Under the pieces are notes generated by a model. It made no database searches, was not told the DNA's origin, and saw nothing but the letters and a program-made list of their open reading frames with translations. The position numbers and the translations under genes were made by a program. A stretch of 64,000 nucleotides of DNA from Diadema setosum (taxonomy: Eukaryota > Echinodermata > Echinoidea > Diadematoida > Diadematidae), in the NCBI GenBank assembly GCA_033980235.1, contig CM067075.1, forward strand, positions 2,469,148 through 2,533,147, written 5' to 3'. Every line of letters begins with the position of its first letter. Positions within the stretch are counted from its first letter, which is position 1. This document shows positions 12,219 through 23,625 of the stretch, in pieces.

Positions 12219-12781
12219 TTAAAGGACAAGTTCACCTTCATAAACATAAGGATTGAGAGAATGCAGCAATATTAGTAGAACACATCAGTGAAAGTTTGAG
12301 GAAAATTGGACAATCGATGCAAAATTTATGAATTTTTAAAATTTTTGTGTTGGAACCGCTGGATGAGGAGACTTCTAAGGCTCGTGATGTCATATGAGTA
12401 CAACAGTATAAAGAAAAAGTAAAGAAAATTCAACATATTTTCACTTTTTCGCATTATTTAGAGCACTTGACTTGCCTCTTTATAAAGGCAATGGGAATAA
12501 TATTACCCATAACATATGTCAGTAACGAGTCAAGGGAATGTGTACTTTTTTCAAAAGATGACATTTTGTGAAATTCTCTTTATATTTTCCATATTGTTGT
12601 ACGCATATGACATCATACACTGCAGTAGTCTTCTCATCCAGCGATGACTGCACAAAAACTTCAAAAATTCATAACTTTTGAACGGATTGTCCGATTTTCC
12701 TCAAACTGTCAATGATGTGTTCTACTAATATTGCTACATTCTCTCAATCCTTATGTTAATGAAGGTGAACTTGTCCTTTAA
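12219..12781. mobile_element. 555-bp inverted-repeat MITE flanked by TTAA
   Basis: The arms begin AGGACAAGTTCACCTTCAT at 12223 and end in the complement at 12777. Imperfect complementarity extends roughly 200 bases inward, through the segments with CTCAATCCTTATG, TTGCTACATTCTC and GACATCATA. TTAA lies on both sides (12219-12222 and 12778-12781), the target preferred by piggyBac-type transposases. The tips do not begin CCC as in typical piggyBac, so the superfamily is uncertain. There is no coding capacity. The repeat looks like a family common in echinoderm genomes (from memory). Confidence 0.82.
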
Positions 12782-13879
12782 CAATTAATCAACCATTATT
12801 ATACCCAAATGTGTATTAAGATTTGCGACTTGCTTCCTTTTGCGAAATTTATAGGGCAATGTGTAGTACGACGTCAAGGAATACCATAGCAGATTACGTG
12901 ACATGTACAACTTATTTATTAGAGAAAATTTTTATATCAAAATTTTATATATTTTTTTTTATATTTCTATATCAAAATCATGTAGAGCATTGCTGTAATG
13001 CTTATTTGGTGGAAGTTCATTCCCTCCATTGGACAAGGTAATTTTCCTTGACATCTATGTTGTGTATTTGTATTCAAATTTCACTCACTCACAAAATGAT
13101 TGAGTGCATCACGCAGAAAATCACCCAAACATCCTTTTATTTATAAAAATATATAAGATAACTGAAATTCAAGACTTAAACTATCTTATATGTCAGATAT
13201 CAAAACTTAAATTTGCCTGAATGAAATTCGATGTAATTTTCAACATTAGGTTATTGCTGCTTTGAAAGCTATCACAAAAATTTTCTTAAAGACAAAAAGT
13301 GATAAAATCCATTAATATTTTATATGTACAGTATGTATAAAACTGGATTCTTCCACTGATTATGCTCGTATATGCCAATCATCTTCGTGTCTTTAACTGA
13401 CTTTCGTTGGTTTCTGCTTTGTAATCGCAAAAGTTGTTCCTAACTTCTTGTGTTAAAATCACGGTGAGTCCACTATGTTCACTCTATTGTATTTCTTAGC
13501 TGACATGTTCAATATTTCTGTCCTATGCATGAAACTCGGTTTATGATTATTTCTTTATCACACCATGTTTGTATACAGACAATAAAGATAAAGAAAACCA
13601 ATTGTCGAAAGTTTCAAACATGCAATTGGCATCCTGCAACATCCTTTGTGATTATTTGTTACGATTTCATATCATTATGCCATTGATTGTGCTTGTGTGT
13701 TTGGATGCTTTTATTGTTATTTTCTTCCAGGCTAAATAGGTTCTTTCAAATTTATTCCTGTCTCTGCCAGATCTATACCTCAATGATATTTTAAGCACTC
13801 TGGTTTTCCAGTATCAGAAATGAGGAAATAGGTCAAGGTGATAAAGCGACCAAGTGAGAGAATTCTTTACTATATGTAA

Positions 13880-13881
<2 letters not shown>
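12782..13881. other. Intergenic, no gene seen
   Basis: AT-rich sequence with scattered homopolymers. A short frame at 12823-13041 is rich in Ile, Phe and Tyr and has no family features. I see no structured RNA or element border. Confidence 0.4.

Positions 13882-13918
<37 letters not shown>
13882..13918. repeat. (TG)n microsatellite
   Basis: TG dinucleotide tract of about 37 bp. Confidence 0.97.
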
Positions 13919-13919
<1 letters not shown>

Positions 13920-15196
13920 CAAAATTGGGAGAATAATAATAGAACATGACAATATAGGGGTAAATTTTTATTGTCAATATTAAGTTCTTATTTGCTTTAT
14001 AGCGAGGGGTGGGGGATTTGTCCGGCATCCATGTAAGATTAACACCATCGATTTTATTCAGAGGGTAAAAAGTGTTCAGTGTTCAACACCATAAATAGAC
14101 AGAGGCGTTATCAACCTTTGAACCCTTTGTCTTTTGTACAGTTCTAAGGTGAACATTGCCCCATATCTATCCATCAACGGAAAGAACTCGTTGTTTGTTG
14201 CTCAGTCTTATGGCATTTCCATTCAGAATGAATGCGTTAGAGCCAAACTCATATAGCATGGTGATTCGTTTATAGGAATTGCCGTAAAATATTGTATGTT
14301 TATTCACAATTTCATAGATTTTTTTTTGATAATTCTATCTCTTTATTTTCTTATTATCATTTCCACTGAATAATTCACAGTTTTCCTTTCTCATTTTTCA
14401 ACTTGTCACCAGTGTCACCCCACTCTTGTCTTAATAATCATTTTAATTTTTTTTTCTTGATATATAGGGCTTGATATCTGCAAGTAAATCGATCCATTTC
14501 TATCTTGATAGGAAACTTGTGTCTTGTAAGATTTGTTTTCGCTGAGGTTTTTCTCTTCCAGTGGAGATGGCAATCTTTCCTTTCATCTATTTTTATTTTA
14601 ATTGTAGTAATTCAGTCTACTACAGAATGGAATTTACTTTATCGTACAGAATTTATTTTATCGTTAATGAAAATAATGCAACTACATGTCCGTTACCATG
14701 GTTACGGTTCACTTGGTACTCTTTGTATCACAATTATTAGCGTCGGTGAGAATGTCAAGGACGTTAAGTTGCCTCTAAAATCAAGCTTATTGATCTAATT
14801 AGCATGATTTTACTAATATTTAATGTGAATTCATCTTAATCATTAGCTTCTTATATTACTGTAAAGACTGTCAAGGAATTCTTTTCAAAGAGCAAACTCA
14901 ATTCGTTAAATGCAAAAGCTCTTGGAAGAATAAGCAAGTGTATTCCTCATCGTCTATTGTCTGCTCATGATGTCTGTGTTTGCTGCCGAGTCTTGGTGTT
15001 TCAGTAAGGTGTGTATATATTATACATACACATCAGAAATAAAAAATTAATGTTTATAGTATTTTATAGACATAATCATGTAAATGCTTTTACTAATATG
15101 ATACAAATACACTCACTCATTATCTAGACTATTATGTTCGTATTGTGGATTTGTCCGCGTGTGTATATGTGGTGCGTATTTATTATCATCGTTTTA
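13919..15196. other. Array spacer between loci A and B
   Basis: This contains diverged copies of the shared spacer blocks. GACAGAGGCGTTATCAACC lies at about 14098, and a 240-base block at 14290-14530 matches 5560-5800. The frame at 14505-14798 has no recognisable domain. No gene is supported. Confidence 0.5.
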
Positions 15197-16882
15197 CCCA
15201 CTGTTACGGCACATTTTGGTAAATTACCAAAATGTGCAGGACATGGGCGGCACATTTTTGTAACTTTCTGCTCCTCCACAATCATCACAAAAACAAATTG
15301 TAAGTGCAGTTGGTTTTTGTCCCCACCGAATGAGTTCGGCAGCCTAAAGGCCGTGTCACACCTTTCCGGGCAAGCTACGCGGGCTTGTTGCGAGTAAGGT
15401 TTTCCCAGCACGCAGGAAACTTATTTCACCCGTAGTTGCCCGGAGCTGCGCACGCAAGTCCGATTTACCCGCAGCCAAATTTTGAGCAGCACCTCGCAGG
15501 TAACTCCCACGCAGGTACTTCGTAGTCCCCGTATGCGGTCAGCGCGGCCAAAATAACGACATTCTGTCATTTCTGTTGGACTTCTGCTATTCCTTCAGAT
15601 GAATTTTTGAGTTGTCAACCCCCACGCGCCTGGCACGCAGGTCACACAGAATACCCGCAAGAAGAACATAAGTAGCACGCATCCAGCAAGTAAGACACAT
15701 ATGCACAACTCGCGTAAATCCTTGTCCGCCCTTGTGAGTAGGGATTTTTTTCAGCACGCAGGAAAATTTTCTGCGGGCGGACAAGAATGTTTACGAGTTT
15801 CGCACTTGTGTCATATTTGCTAGACGCGTGCTACTTACCTTCTTCTTGCGTGTATTCCGTTTAACCTGCGTGAGAACTTTGAAACCGATCCGTTTTCTGT
15901 TACGAGCGACTTACGGGTACTGCAAAGTACCTGCGTTGGAGTTGTCTGCAAGGTGCTGCCGGTAAGGGTCCCCTGCTGGTGTTCTGCCTGTACCCCCGCA
16001 ACTCACTTGGAACATATTTTGAACATGCTCAAGGCCTTGTCATACCGTATCTGGGGAAGTTTGACTTGCGGGGAAGCATAATAAATGCTACCCGGAGCTC
16101 TCCGCTGTTGGTCCGCACCTGACAGTACCTAGCCCGTATCTCGCCTGTATTTGCCCGGAGGTGCGCACTCAAGTCCGATTTACCCGCAGCTAAGTTTACA
16201 GCATGACCAAAACTTTTTCTGTGTGAGTCGTGGGAATTGCCAGCAGAGGTACACGCAGAACGCCAGTAGGAGGCTCTTATCGGCAACACTTCGCAGGCAA
16301 CTCCCACGCATGTATTTCGCAGTCCCCGTATGCGGCCAAATTAATGACATTCTGTATGACTTCTGCCATTCCTTCAGAGGAATTCCTTCACTGAGTTGTC
16401 AGCCCCACGCACCTGGCACGCAGGTCACACAGCATACCCGCACGAAAAGCAATCACAATAGCTTACTCGAGCCTTCAGCTCGGGTGAGCTAAATAAGTGT
16501 CTTGCCTGTCTTTACTGCAGCAGCAGGACCATATCACCTTAACTCCTTGACCGTATTATAAATCTCAAGCCCATCCATGGGTTTTTAGTTCGGTTACCAA
16601 AATGTGCAGGCAAATCCACTTTTAACTGGACTTTTAACGAATTGTTCATTGGGTGTATATCTCTATCTATCTCTTTCTTCTTTTTCAACCTTCTTATGTA
16701 CACGCTACGATGTATGCTATTCTTTTTATAATTACGTCCCTCTGCGCCTCAGAATAGGATACTAGATCGAAGGCGCATTACAAATGCTGTACTTATTATT
16801 ATTATTGTAACTGCACATTTTGGTAACGGTTGATCCCGTCAGGTATAGGTGACGATTTACCAAAATGTGCCGTAACACCCAC
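15197..16882. mobile_element. 1.68-kb inverted-repeat element with CCCAC target duplication, nested GC-rich core
   Basis: The tips at 15202-15224 (TGTTACGGCACATTTTGGTA) and 16855-16877 are perfect inverted repeats of 23 bases. CCCAC lies directly outside each (15197-15201 and 16878-16882). Additional copies of the ACCAAAATGTGC word occur inside at about 15227, 16596 and 16809. The core is much richer in GC than the surroundings. It holds two direct copies of one block (about 15347-15670 and 16032-16450, each starting AAGGCC[G/T]TGTCA[C/T]ACC) and, between them, an inverted stretch (about 15720-16010). No frame encodes a transposase. It reads as a non-autonomous element with one or more foldback elements inside it. 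Confidence 0.75.
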
Positions 16883-18079
16883 AACAAATCGTTCTTTTTC
16901 AGGGCCGGAGAGTTTCACGTAATTATACAATCTCATCTGAATTCCCACTACCGATCTAATCATTGCTGATAAAAACAGTTTGCCAAGATCAGTGATGAGT
17001 CTACGGGGGAGAATTTATAGAAAACATAACCGCACGTTATGGAATCTTTAGAGTATCTATATTTATTTACAATAGGAAAGAGAACAACCAGTACGTGGTT
17101 GTGTTTGTGTGTGTGTGTGGGGGGGGGGGGGTATACCCCCCTTCCTTCCATAGGATCAGCGCAATTGGGTAAGAAGCATCGATGGTACTTTTTCATTTCG
17201 CACTGGATAACTCATCCTTACACAATTCCGTCACAGTAAGTTGAAACATCAGCAGATGTTGGGCTTTACTTTTATGTGACTAATAAAACACTGTACTGCA
17301 AGGCAGACAGATGAAAAGCGATCAATGTCTAGAAAATTGCATATAATTACAGCAATGGAAGAAAATCCCTGAATATTGTCTTTGATTTAATGTTAAGAGA
17401 GAGAGGAAAAAAATAGTGATTCAAGGCTTAATGGAAATATTTTACACAATCAAGACGATAATGTACCTACCTGGATGTACTGCTAGTTACTGCTAGTCAA
17501 ACTGCAGTTTGACTAGCAACAGCAATTTCATAACTATTAGGGTCAAACGTGTTAAGATAAACAAAACGTTGTTATCGTTTACAGTCGTCGGAATTAACAT
17601 AAAGTGATTCGTAAGGATATCCCGAAATTCATTGTCACATACAAAATAGTATAAAAACAGAGGTACGACATTGTTCATGTTTCTAAACCAGACAGAGCCG
17701 TTATCGACCTTTGTACCTTTTGCCCATTTTGCCTTTAGTAATTGTATTGCTCGTCTCTTAGCCATTCTCAAGCCTTTTGGTTGTTTTTTTTTTCACGAGC
17801 TTTCACCCCTATCCTTGACGTACAGATGTCGTCATCGGGAGAGAATGTTTATTTGTTTGTTACCCCATTTTTTTAAATTATAAGTGTGTCTTTACAGATA
17901 ATTTCCGTAAATAATCATTCACGATTGATACGGATAGTAACCGTCCAGAGTGACAATCCTGTTTCCTCTAATTATTAAAAAAAAAAACAGTGTAGAAATA
18001 GGTTTATTCCAAATGTTGAAAAGACTGTATGTTCATCAATTTGCTCACGATCATCGTTGGCAAAATACAATGACCTGCA
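16883..18079. other. Array spacer upstream of locus B
   Basis: Bases 17620-17860 are a copy of the spacer block also at 5985-6250 (CCCGAAATTCAT, GTTATCGACCTTTGTACC). A (TG)n plus poly-G run lies at 17104-17130. No gene is seen. Two short frames around 17493-17883 lie within this repeated spacer. Confidence 0.5.
17491..17518. repeat. Perfect 28-bp palindrome
   Basis: The 28 bases read identically on both strands and centre on a PstI-type CTGCAG at 17502-17507. Each half is TGCTAGTCAAACTG. A third, direct copy of TGCTAGT lies at 17481. It could form a cruciform or be a dyad binding site. Nothing in the context shows which. Confidence 0.9.
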
Positions 18080-18260
18080 CGTATGAATCAGTGGTATTCA
18101 AATTCAACAAGTCGATACTGTAAAGTACCTTGGGGTGTATTGTTGATCGATTTTTAAAATGGAATGAACATATCGAGTATTTCTAAGAAGATAAGTAAGT
18201 GTTGTAAATTAAACAAATTTGAAATGAATAAGTAATGTAATATGTACCACGATTCTATTA
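18080..18260 (+). pseudogene. LINE reverse-transcriptase C-terminal fragment
   Basis: With one frame shift the translation gives VKYLGV, then DRFLKWNEHIEYISK and KISKCCKLNKFE. This is the post-RT segment seen in the other LINEs of this window (compare CCKYLGVYLDQHLDWSQQV in the intact minus-strand element at about 35.5 kb). Only about 60 codons remain, and no boundaries are clear. Confidence 0.6.
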
Positions 18261-18612
18261 TGCAGATGTTAATTCTAATTTAGAGTAGACCTATTACAGT
18301 TACGATTACTTCATAACAGAGCCACACCAACAATGTACAATGATAAAATTCATGAAAGAAGGATATTATTCAGAGGGGTGAAGGTTCAGGTGTGAGTTTC
18401 TTCAGTTTGTCTCCCTCTACAAATTAAATTCATGTTATTCGTGGTAGGCGTTCATTAGCATCAAGACGCACAATCCACGACTTTCCAGACAAAAAGTCAA
18501 TTAAAAATTTATCTTCACCGTGTTTGTCAACCACCTTTACATTTCCTTTACACATATATATTTTATGATAAAACAAACCATGCGCTGAGTTTCGCAAACA
18601 TACGTTTTTATA

Positions 18613-18929
18613 CAAAGGATGTGGTCATCCCACGAGTCCGACACCCACAAGTCATGCAGCCCACGAGTTCGACATTGAAGACAGGTCCATGAGTCATACA
18701 GCTCACGAGTCATACAGCCCATGAATTCGACACCAGGTAAAAACAGCCCACGAGTTCGAAAGATACAACACGGGGCTTGATGTGTCAGTCTCGTGGGTCT
18801 TGTTAGCTTAGTGTCGGCGGATCATGGGCTGTATGAGTATGACTAGTGAGCTATATAACTCATGGGCTGTATGACTCATGGGCTGTATGACTCGTGAGTG
18901 TCGGTGTCGTGACGTGCACTCCAGAGGAT
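18613..18929. mobile_element. 301-bp foldback element, copy 1
   Basis: The element spans 18621-18921. Its left half repeats short words such as CACGAGTCATACAGC and CACGAGTTCGACA, and its right half repeats their complements (CTGTATGACTCATGGG), so the whole folds back on itself. The tips read GTGGTCATCCCAC and the complement of GTGACGTGCACTC. Flanking 8-mers CAAAGGAT (18613-18620) and CAGAGGAT (18922-18929) match at seven of eight positions and look like an aged target duplication. A second copy lies at 19319-19632. Confidence 0.75.
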
Positions 18930-19310
18930 CAGTGCAATTATGATAACTTGCATATTCAACTCACATCATTCCAGAATATTAATGCGTTCCGTGCAAAATT
19001 CCACTTGCATTTTATATCATATTCTTTTCATATTATGAATGTTATAATATTTTTTGTCATTTCACACATATAACCAGCCCAGTCTATAGTTAGTTGATTT
19101 TGATATTTAATTACCATTATATACAAACACGATTATAACGAAATTCCGGATAGAGCAAATTAATAATTCAGGCCGCAACATTATCTGCTCAATATGTGTG
19201 TGTTTTATTGTTTGTATGTTTGCATGGTTACGACGAAAGAACGAAAAAACGAAAGAAAACTGCCGTTTCCGAGGACTTCGTTATAATAGGAGTCCACTGT
19301 CAAAGCTGTA

Positions 19311-19640
19311 GTAATTAGGGGGTCATCCCACTAGACCGACACCCACGAGTCATACAACCCACGAGTTCGACATTGAAAACAGGTCCACGAGTCATACAGC
19401 TCACGAGTCATACAGCCCATGAGTTCGACACTAGGTAAAAACAGCCCACGAGTTCGACAGATACAACACGGGGCTTGATGATATGTGTCGGTGTCGTGAG
19501 CCTTGTTAGCTTAGTGTCGAACTAATGGGCTGTATGACTCGTGAGCTATATAATTCATGGGCTGTATGACTTGTGAGCTGTATGACTCGTGGGCTGTATG
19601 ACTCGAGGGTGTGGGTCTCGTGACGTGCACCCGTAATTAG
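19311..19640. mobile_element. 314-bp foldback element, copy 2, with 8-bp target duplication
   Basis: The element is 19319-19632, with GTAATTAG on both sides (19311-19318 and 19633-19640), a perfect 8-bp duplication. Tips are GGGGTCATCCCAC and the complement of GTGACGTGCACCC. The interior is built from the same alternating words as copy 1 and is palindromic overall. An 8-bp duplication fits hAT-type transposition. The tips do not show the common CAGNG form, so the superfamily is open. There is no coding capacity. Confidence 0.85.
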
Positions 19641-20300
19641 TTCCACTGATACGAGGGGCACCACGACAGGTTATAGAGATGGGACGAGTTAGAACTCAAG
19701 CATACAAACACGAAATATTTGCTTCACACTGTCATCTTCGTAATGGAGTCTCACATACTCCATCTTCTCTTTCTTTTTCTCTCTATCTCTCTCTCTTAAA
19801 TTTCTCGTAAACTTAGTAAATTTGATTGGCTAAAATACAATAATTTTATGAATTGTGATCGCCACCGGGCGTAATGATCATGACTGTCTCTCCATGCAAA
19901 GTATACAACTTTATGGTCACGAAAAAAAAAAGCATGCACGCAAACAAATACAAGATAACTTACACATGCTTTTCGGTTTGTCTGTATACATGTCTGTACA
20001 TGCCTATACTTAAAATGAAGAAAAAGGGGTGGTTGAATGTTGTAGGAATATATTGTAGTATCCGTGTTCGTGGTGAATAATGCAAATGAACTCATCATGA
20101 AGCTCAACATACATTGTTTGGCACGATGATTATCAGCCATCTTACGGAATAAAGTTCAGACACCGAATCCACACGACGCATTCGATGTCAGTTTAGCTTT
20201 CTGGTCTGGAAATTGCTGTTGAATCTGCCCTCAAAAAGGGTATATGGAATCAAAATCTAATTTGTACTTTCAAGTAACGTTTGGCTAAAAGTCATCAGCA
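19641..20300 (+). promoter_or_regulatory. 5' flank of LRR locus B (decayed promoter)
   Basis: GATTGG lies at 19824-19829. Twenty-eight bases further is ATTGTGATCGC (19852-19862), a degenerate form of the CAYGTGATCAC box of loci A, C, D, F and G with the CAYGTG core lost. Spacing is preserved. The rest shows no close match to other flanks until about 20285, just before exon 1. A (CT)n-like stretch lies at 19766-19797. Confidence 0.45.
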
Positions 20301-20318
20301 GTGATAGGGAGAAATGTC

Positions 20319-20582
20319 ATGATAATGTGTCTGTTAGATCCCCATAGTGGGAAATGCATGCCAACCCAGAGTATTTGGACCTGTAACGCCAAATGCACCT
20401 ATTTGGAGGGAAAGCGACGGGCAAACTGTGATTACAGACAGCTGAGTGAAGTACCCATGGAGTGTAATGCTGCTTCCTACCTCTCGTTACGTCACAATCA
20501 GATCGAGAGAATCGAACCTGGAACCTTCGAGGGCTTTTCTGACCTCGAAGTTCTCATCTTCTCCAACAACAGAATAAGACAG
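20319..20582 (+). pseudogene. LRR receptor exon 1, locus B (signal peptide damaged)
   Basis: This exon is homologous to exon 1 of C, D and F. It encodes the N-cap (CNAKCTYLEGKRRANCDYRQ), the LSEVPMEC segment, LRR1 and half of LRR2, and ends in ...NNRIRQ before the donor at 20583 (CAGGTAAGA). The family start ATG is GTG here (20301). The first ATG, at 20319, gives only MIMCLLDPHSGKC. The hydrophobic core found in F (CLVALVLLLD) is missing, so secretion is unlikely. Together with the broken exon 2, this marks B as a pseudogene. Confidence 0.8.
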
Positions 20583-21556
20583 GTAAGACGCCGTGGAAGT
20601 AGCACGCGAAGTGTTTCTAAAGATATACTCCTCGTTAGTAACATGATTTATTAAACCAACGTGAAAAGTTTAGGACTCCCAATGGATACAACATCTTTTC
20701 CTCACTTTCCTGTGAAAAAGTTCATCTGCGGCAAACAGAATAAAATAAAAAAACACACAAGTATCTGAGCTTATCTCAGCCAATGTCTGCAAAATTCAAT
20801 AGAAAGCAATACTTCTTTTCACAACATATAGGAAATTACTTCTAGATGTCCTTGATTTTTAGCAGTAAATGTTTCATCGATTCGATCAAGATGTGAGAAA
20901 GATACAAATAAATTTTGTTGTGAAATAGTGACATCTAACAGAGTCTACTTAAACAAGGTAAAGACGTAATCGTCATACTGATCGAATCACAACTCTCCCT
21001 GTCGCTTGTACATTAAAAATTGTTTATTTTAACAACGATTCGTTCCCGAGGCTTCCCCTTATGAATGTGCAATCCTACTCAGTGTTCATTTTGACCTACA
21101 TGGGTGGCGTATTAGCAAAGAATGAAAGAAAATGTATTTAGATCACATTTACAATTAAAAGATAGCAATAATCCTAAAACTTTTTTCATGTTATTGTAGG
21201 ACAGTAGTATCGGTACTAATGACAAATGCACATTACACTAGATAGGTGATTCTGTGTGTTTATCTGTAACAGCAACATCCCTAACTCCTAAAGAGATTTG
21301 ATGATTTCAATGATATGCCTCAGAATGACAGGAGTTGCTAGTCGCCTTGAAGTTCTTTACTCCCAATTTCCCAAACCAATATTGAGTCTGTGTTCGGACC
21401 GTCCACTTTTCAATTACCACATGAGTACCAGAGAGTAGACAGGGGGTTGAGTCTTTATCTAGGCTAAAACTCAACTTCATACACGTACACAGAACACTTT
21501 AAACCTCAGCACAACAAAATACTTGTAATCGCTTTCCCCATTTTTTTGTTATACAG
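20583..21556 (+). other. Intron 1 of locus B
   Basis: This runs from donor GTAAGA at 20583 to acceptor TTTTTTTGTTATACAG ending at 21556. Parts resemble other intron 1 copies, for example the CTGTGAAAAAGTTCATCTGC segment near 20712. No coding potential is seen inside. Confidence 0.7.
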
Positions 21557-22546
21557 GTGGAAGCCAACACCTTTACTGGTGCACCAAAGCTTCACCGTCA
21601 AAGTAACAATCTCCAGACATTCGACATTCTTGCCCTGAGGGGCTTGAACATTGAATTTCAAAACATAGATTTAAGTAGCAATAACATCAAAGACATTGAA
21701 AGTGGCACCTGTCAGTTTGTGATCAAGTTAGAGTTCATTAACCTCTACAACAATAGCTTGTTCAGACTTCGTCATGATGTCTTTGATAACTTGAGACATA
21801 TCACATGGCTCAACCTTGCGCGTTACAAACCGACGGTATTAGCAAAAGGTGTGTTTGCAGATTTGAAATCATTAACATATTTGGACCTGTCTGCAGTTTC
21901 AGCGCCAGAACTTTTCACTCACTTGAGTCGGCTTCAAACAATCCTCCTTTCTGACAACAAGTTGATCTCTATTGGAAGAGTTCGATAGATTTCCTCTCGC
22001 GGATCAAAGTTCTTGACATGCGCAATAACAACTTGACAATTAAGTTTTGAGAACCAAACGGAAGAGACACTGAGTCGTCTTCCTGTATTCTTACTCGAAG
22101 GCAATCCTTGGAACTGTGACTGTCAACTAGAATCCCTTTTTTTTTTGCTACTCCAGGCTTCACTCGAGGAAAGGTCAAAAAGCACACGTCGATAGTCCCA
22201 TCTGTTATGAGCCGCCTTCTCTCGCCAAGCAGCCAATAAATGGAGTGCGTAAGGGATTTTGCCCAAACTTAATCTTTAGCTCTACCACTGGCTCACCAAA
22301 GAGGACAAAAGGATCATCTGATGAAATCGACAGTATCACATCACGCCATACGACAAGCAAACCGAACGCGAAAGTCATTTTACCTGTGATATGTATTGTT
22401 TTGCAGTGATGGGTTGTGGGTTGGTTAAACATCAAGGCAACCGACGATCGCCAGTATATGCATCCTGACAGTACTTTCTTCATTTCTTCAGAGCGAGCAA
22501 CGAACCAATGGGAATACCCCCCCCCCCCACACACACACACACACAT
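21557..22546 (+). pseudogene. LRR receptor exon 2, locus B (multiple lesions)
   Basis: The exon opens VEANTFTGAPKL with a short deletion after it (KLHRQSNNLQ against KLREINLQNNN in D). It runs through LRRs including the extra repeat shared with locus A (KSLTYLDLSA) and stops at 21988. Downstream, in shifted frames, one can still read MRNNNL-like text (22018), LEGNPWNCDCQLE (about 22094-22130), a poly-T run breaking the C-cap (22137-22147) and ICYEPPSLAKQPI (22199-22238). The membrane segment is largely gone, and similarity fades near the poly-C and (CA)n at 22517-22546. It cannot encode a receptor. Confidence 0.85.
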
Positions 22547-23243
22547 GTTGTTCGGTGAGACGAATGGGGAAAATAATGCGTCATACTCGAATATCCTTTG
22601 ATTTTGAATTAGTTCAAATAGACACGGTGTGTCTCATTTACAGAAGTTTATTCTATTTTCAGATTTGCAAACCTGGATGTCAGGATTACCGAACTTTGGA
22701 ATAACCGACCGAAGGAATGGTAGGAATGGTGAATCTTTGGAATAAAGGAACTTCGGAGTAACGAGCTGTAGGTTATGAGTGAATGTGTTCTGGGAGCCCG
22801 AGGTGAGATTATTCTTTTAAAGACAATGACGGGTTCCTTATCTCATCGGGTCATTAGAAGTATCATGGATGACCTTTGTACAGAGCTACAGCATTTACCA
22901 CTGACTATATTATATGGCTATCAAACCAACAGAAGTCAAATACTATTCTATAGTCATGCCCGCCTGAGTCATAAATGTTTGACTGAATTTATCAAGTTAG
23001 CGACTTAGTTTGCTCATTGTGGTCCTCTCTCTCTCCATTCTCTCTCTCTCTCTCTCTCTCTCCCTTTATATCTCAAGAGCACATTGGCAAACGGCCAGAG
23101 ATTATTTACTTGAACAGATCGGAAATGTTAATCAGCACATGCAAACAATGTGATGTTTGTATGTACATTCAAAGATCCTGATAACATTTTACAGTTACCC
23201 TTCTGAACATTGAGAAGCAGGTCCATGGAACGCTTTTTTTTCA
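22547..23243. other. Intergenic, no gene seen
   Basis: A (CT)n run lies at about 23021-23063. The frame at 22775-23008 shows no recognisable domain or cysteine/hydrophobic pattern, and I do not call it a gene. Confidence 0.4.
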
Positions 23244-23521
23244 GGGGTGCTGATCCCTTGAGCCACCCTTAGAATGCCGTTTTGATTTTTATCCAATATT
23301 GCTTAAACTTTAATGGTTTTGCTTGTTTTTGTACTCTTTCTTTTTGGACTTACTTTTATTTGTCACAGATTTCTCCTGTACGGGGGTTGCATGATTAAGA
23401 CATGTACATTATGGCCAGCTACCGTGTAAAACATGCAAACATTGAGATTTTGGGTGCTTCGTAATGAAAAAGTATGGGGGTGCTGCAGCACCCCAGCACC
23501 CCTGGCTCCCGGGGGCCTGTA
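23244..23521. mobile_element. Possible short DNA transposon remnant
   Basis: The left edge reads CAGGGGTGCTGATCCC and the right edge GCACCCCTGGCTCCCGGGGGCCTG, whose complement also contains CAGGGGTGC. The internal sequence CCTTGAGCCACCC and the GC-rich end fit a non-autonomous element. The arms are short and imperfect, and I could not identify a target duplication, so this is tentative. Confidence 0.4.
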
Positions 23522-23625
23522 AATGACATGAGTGCACATTTACAAATTCTTCCACAGGTATCATTATCGAACTGTGGTTAAGTGTCATGCATTCATGCTT
23601 TCGTGCTTTCTGCTTTGTTCATCAG

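Noticed and set aside
15124..15411. Overlapping open frames on both strands at the left end of the CCCAC-flanked element
   Set aside because: They run across the inverted tips and the nested repeat border and show no transposase motif.
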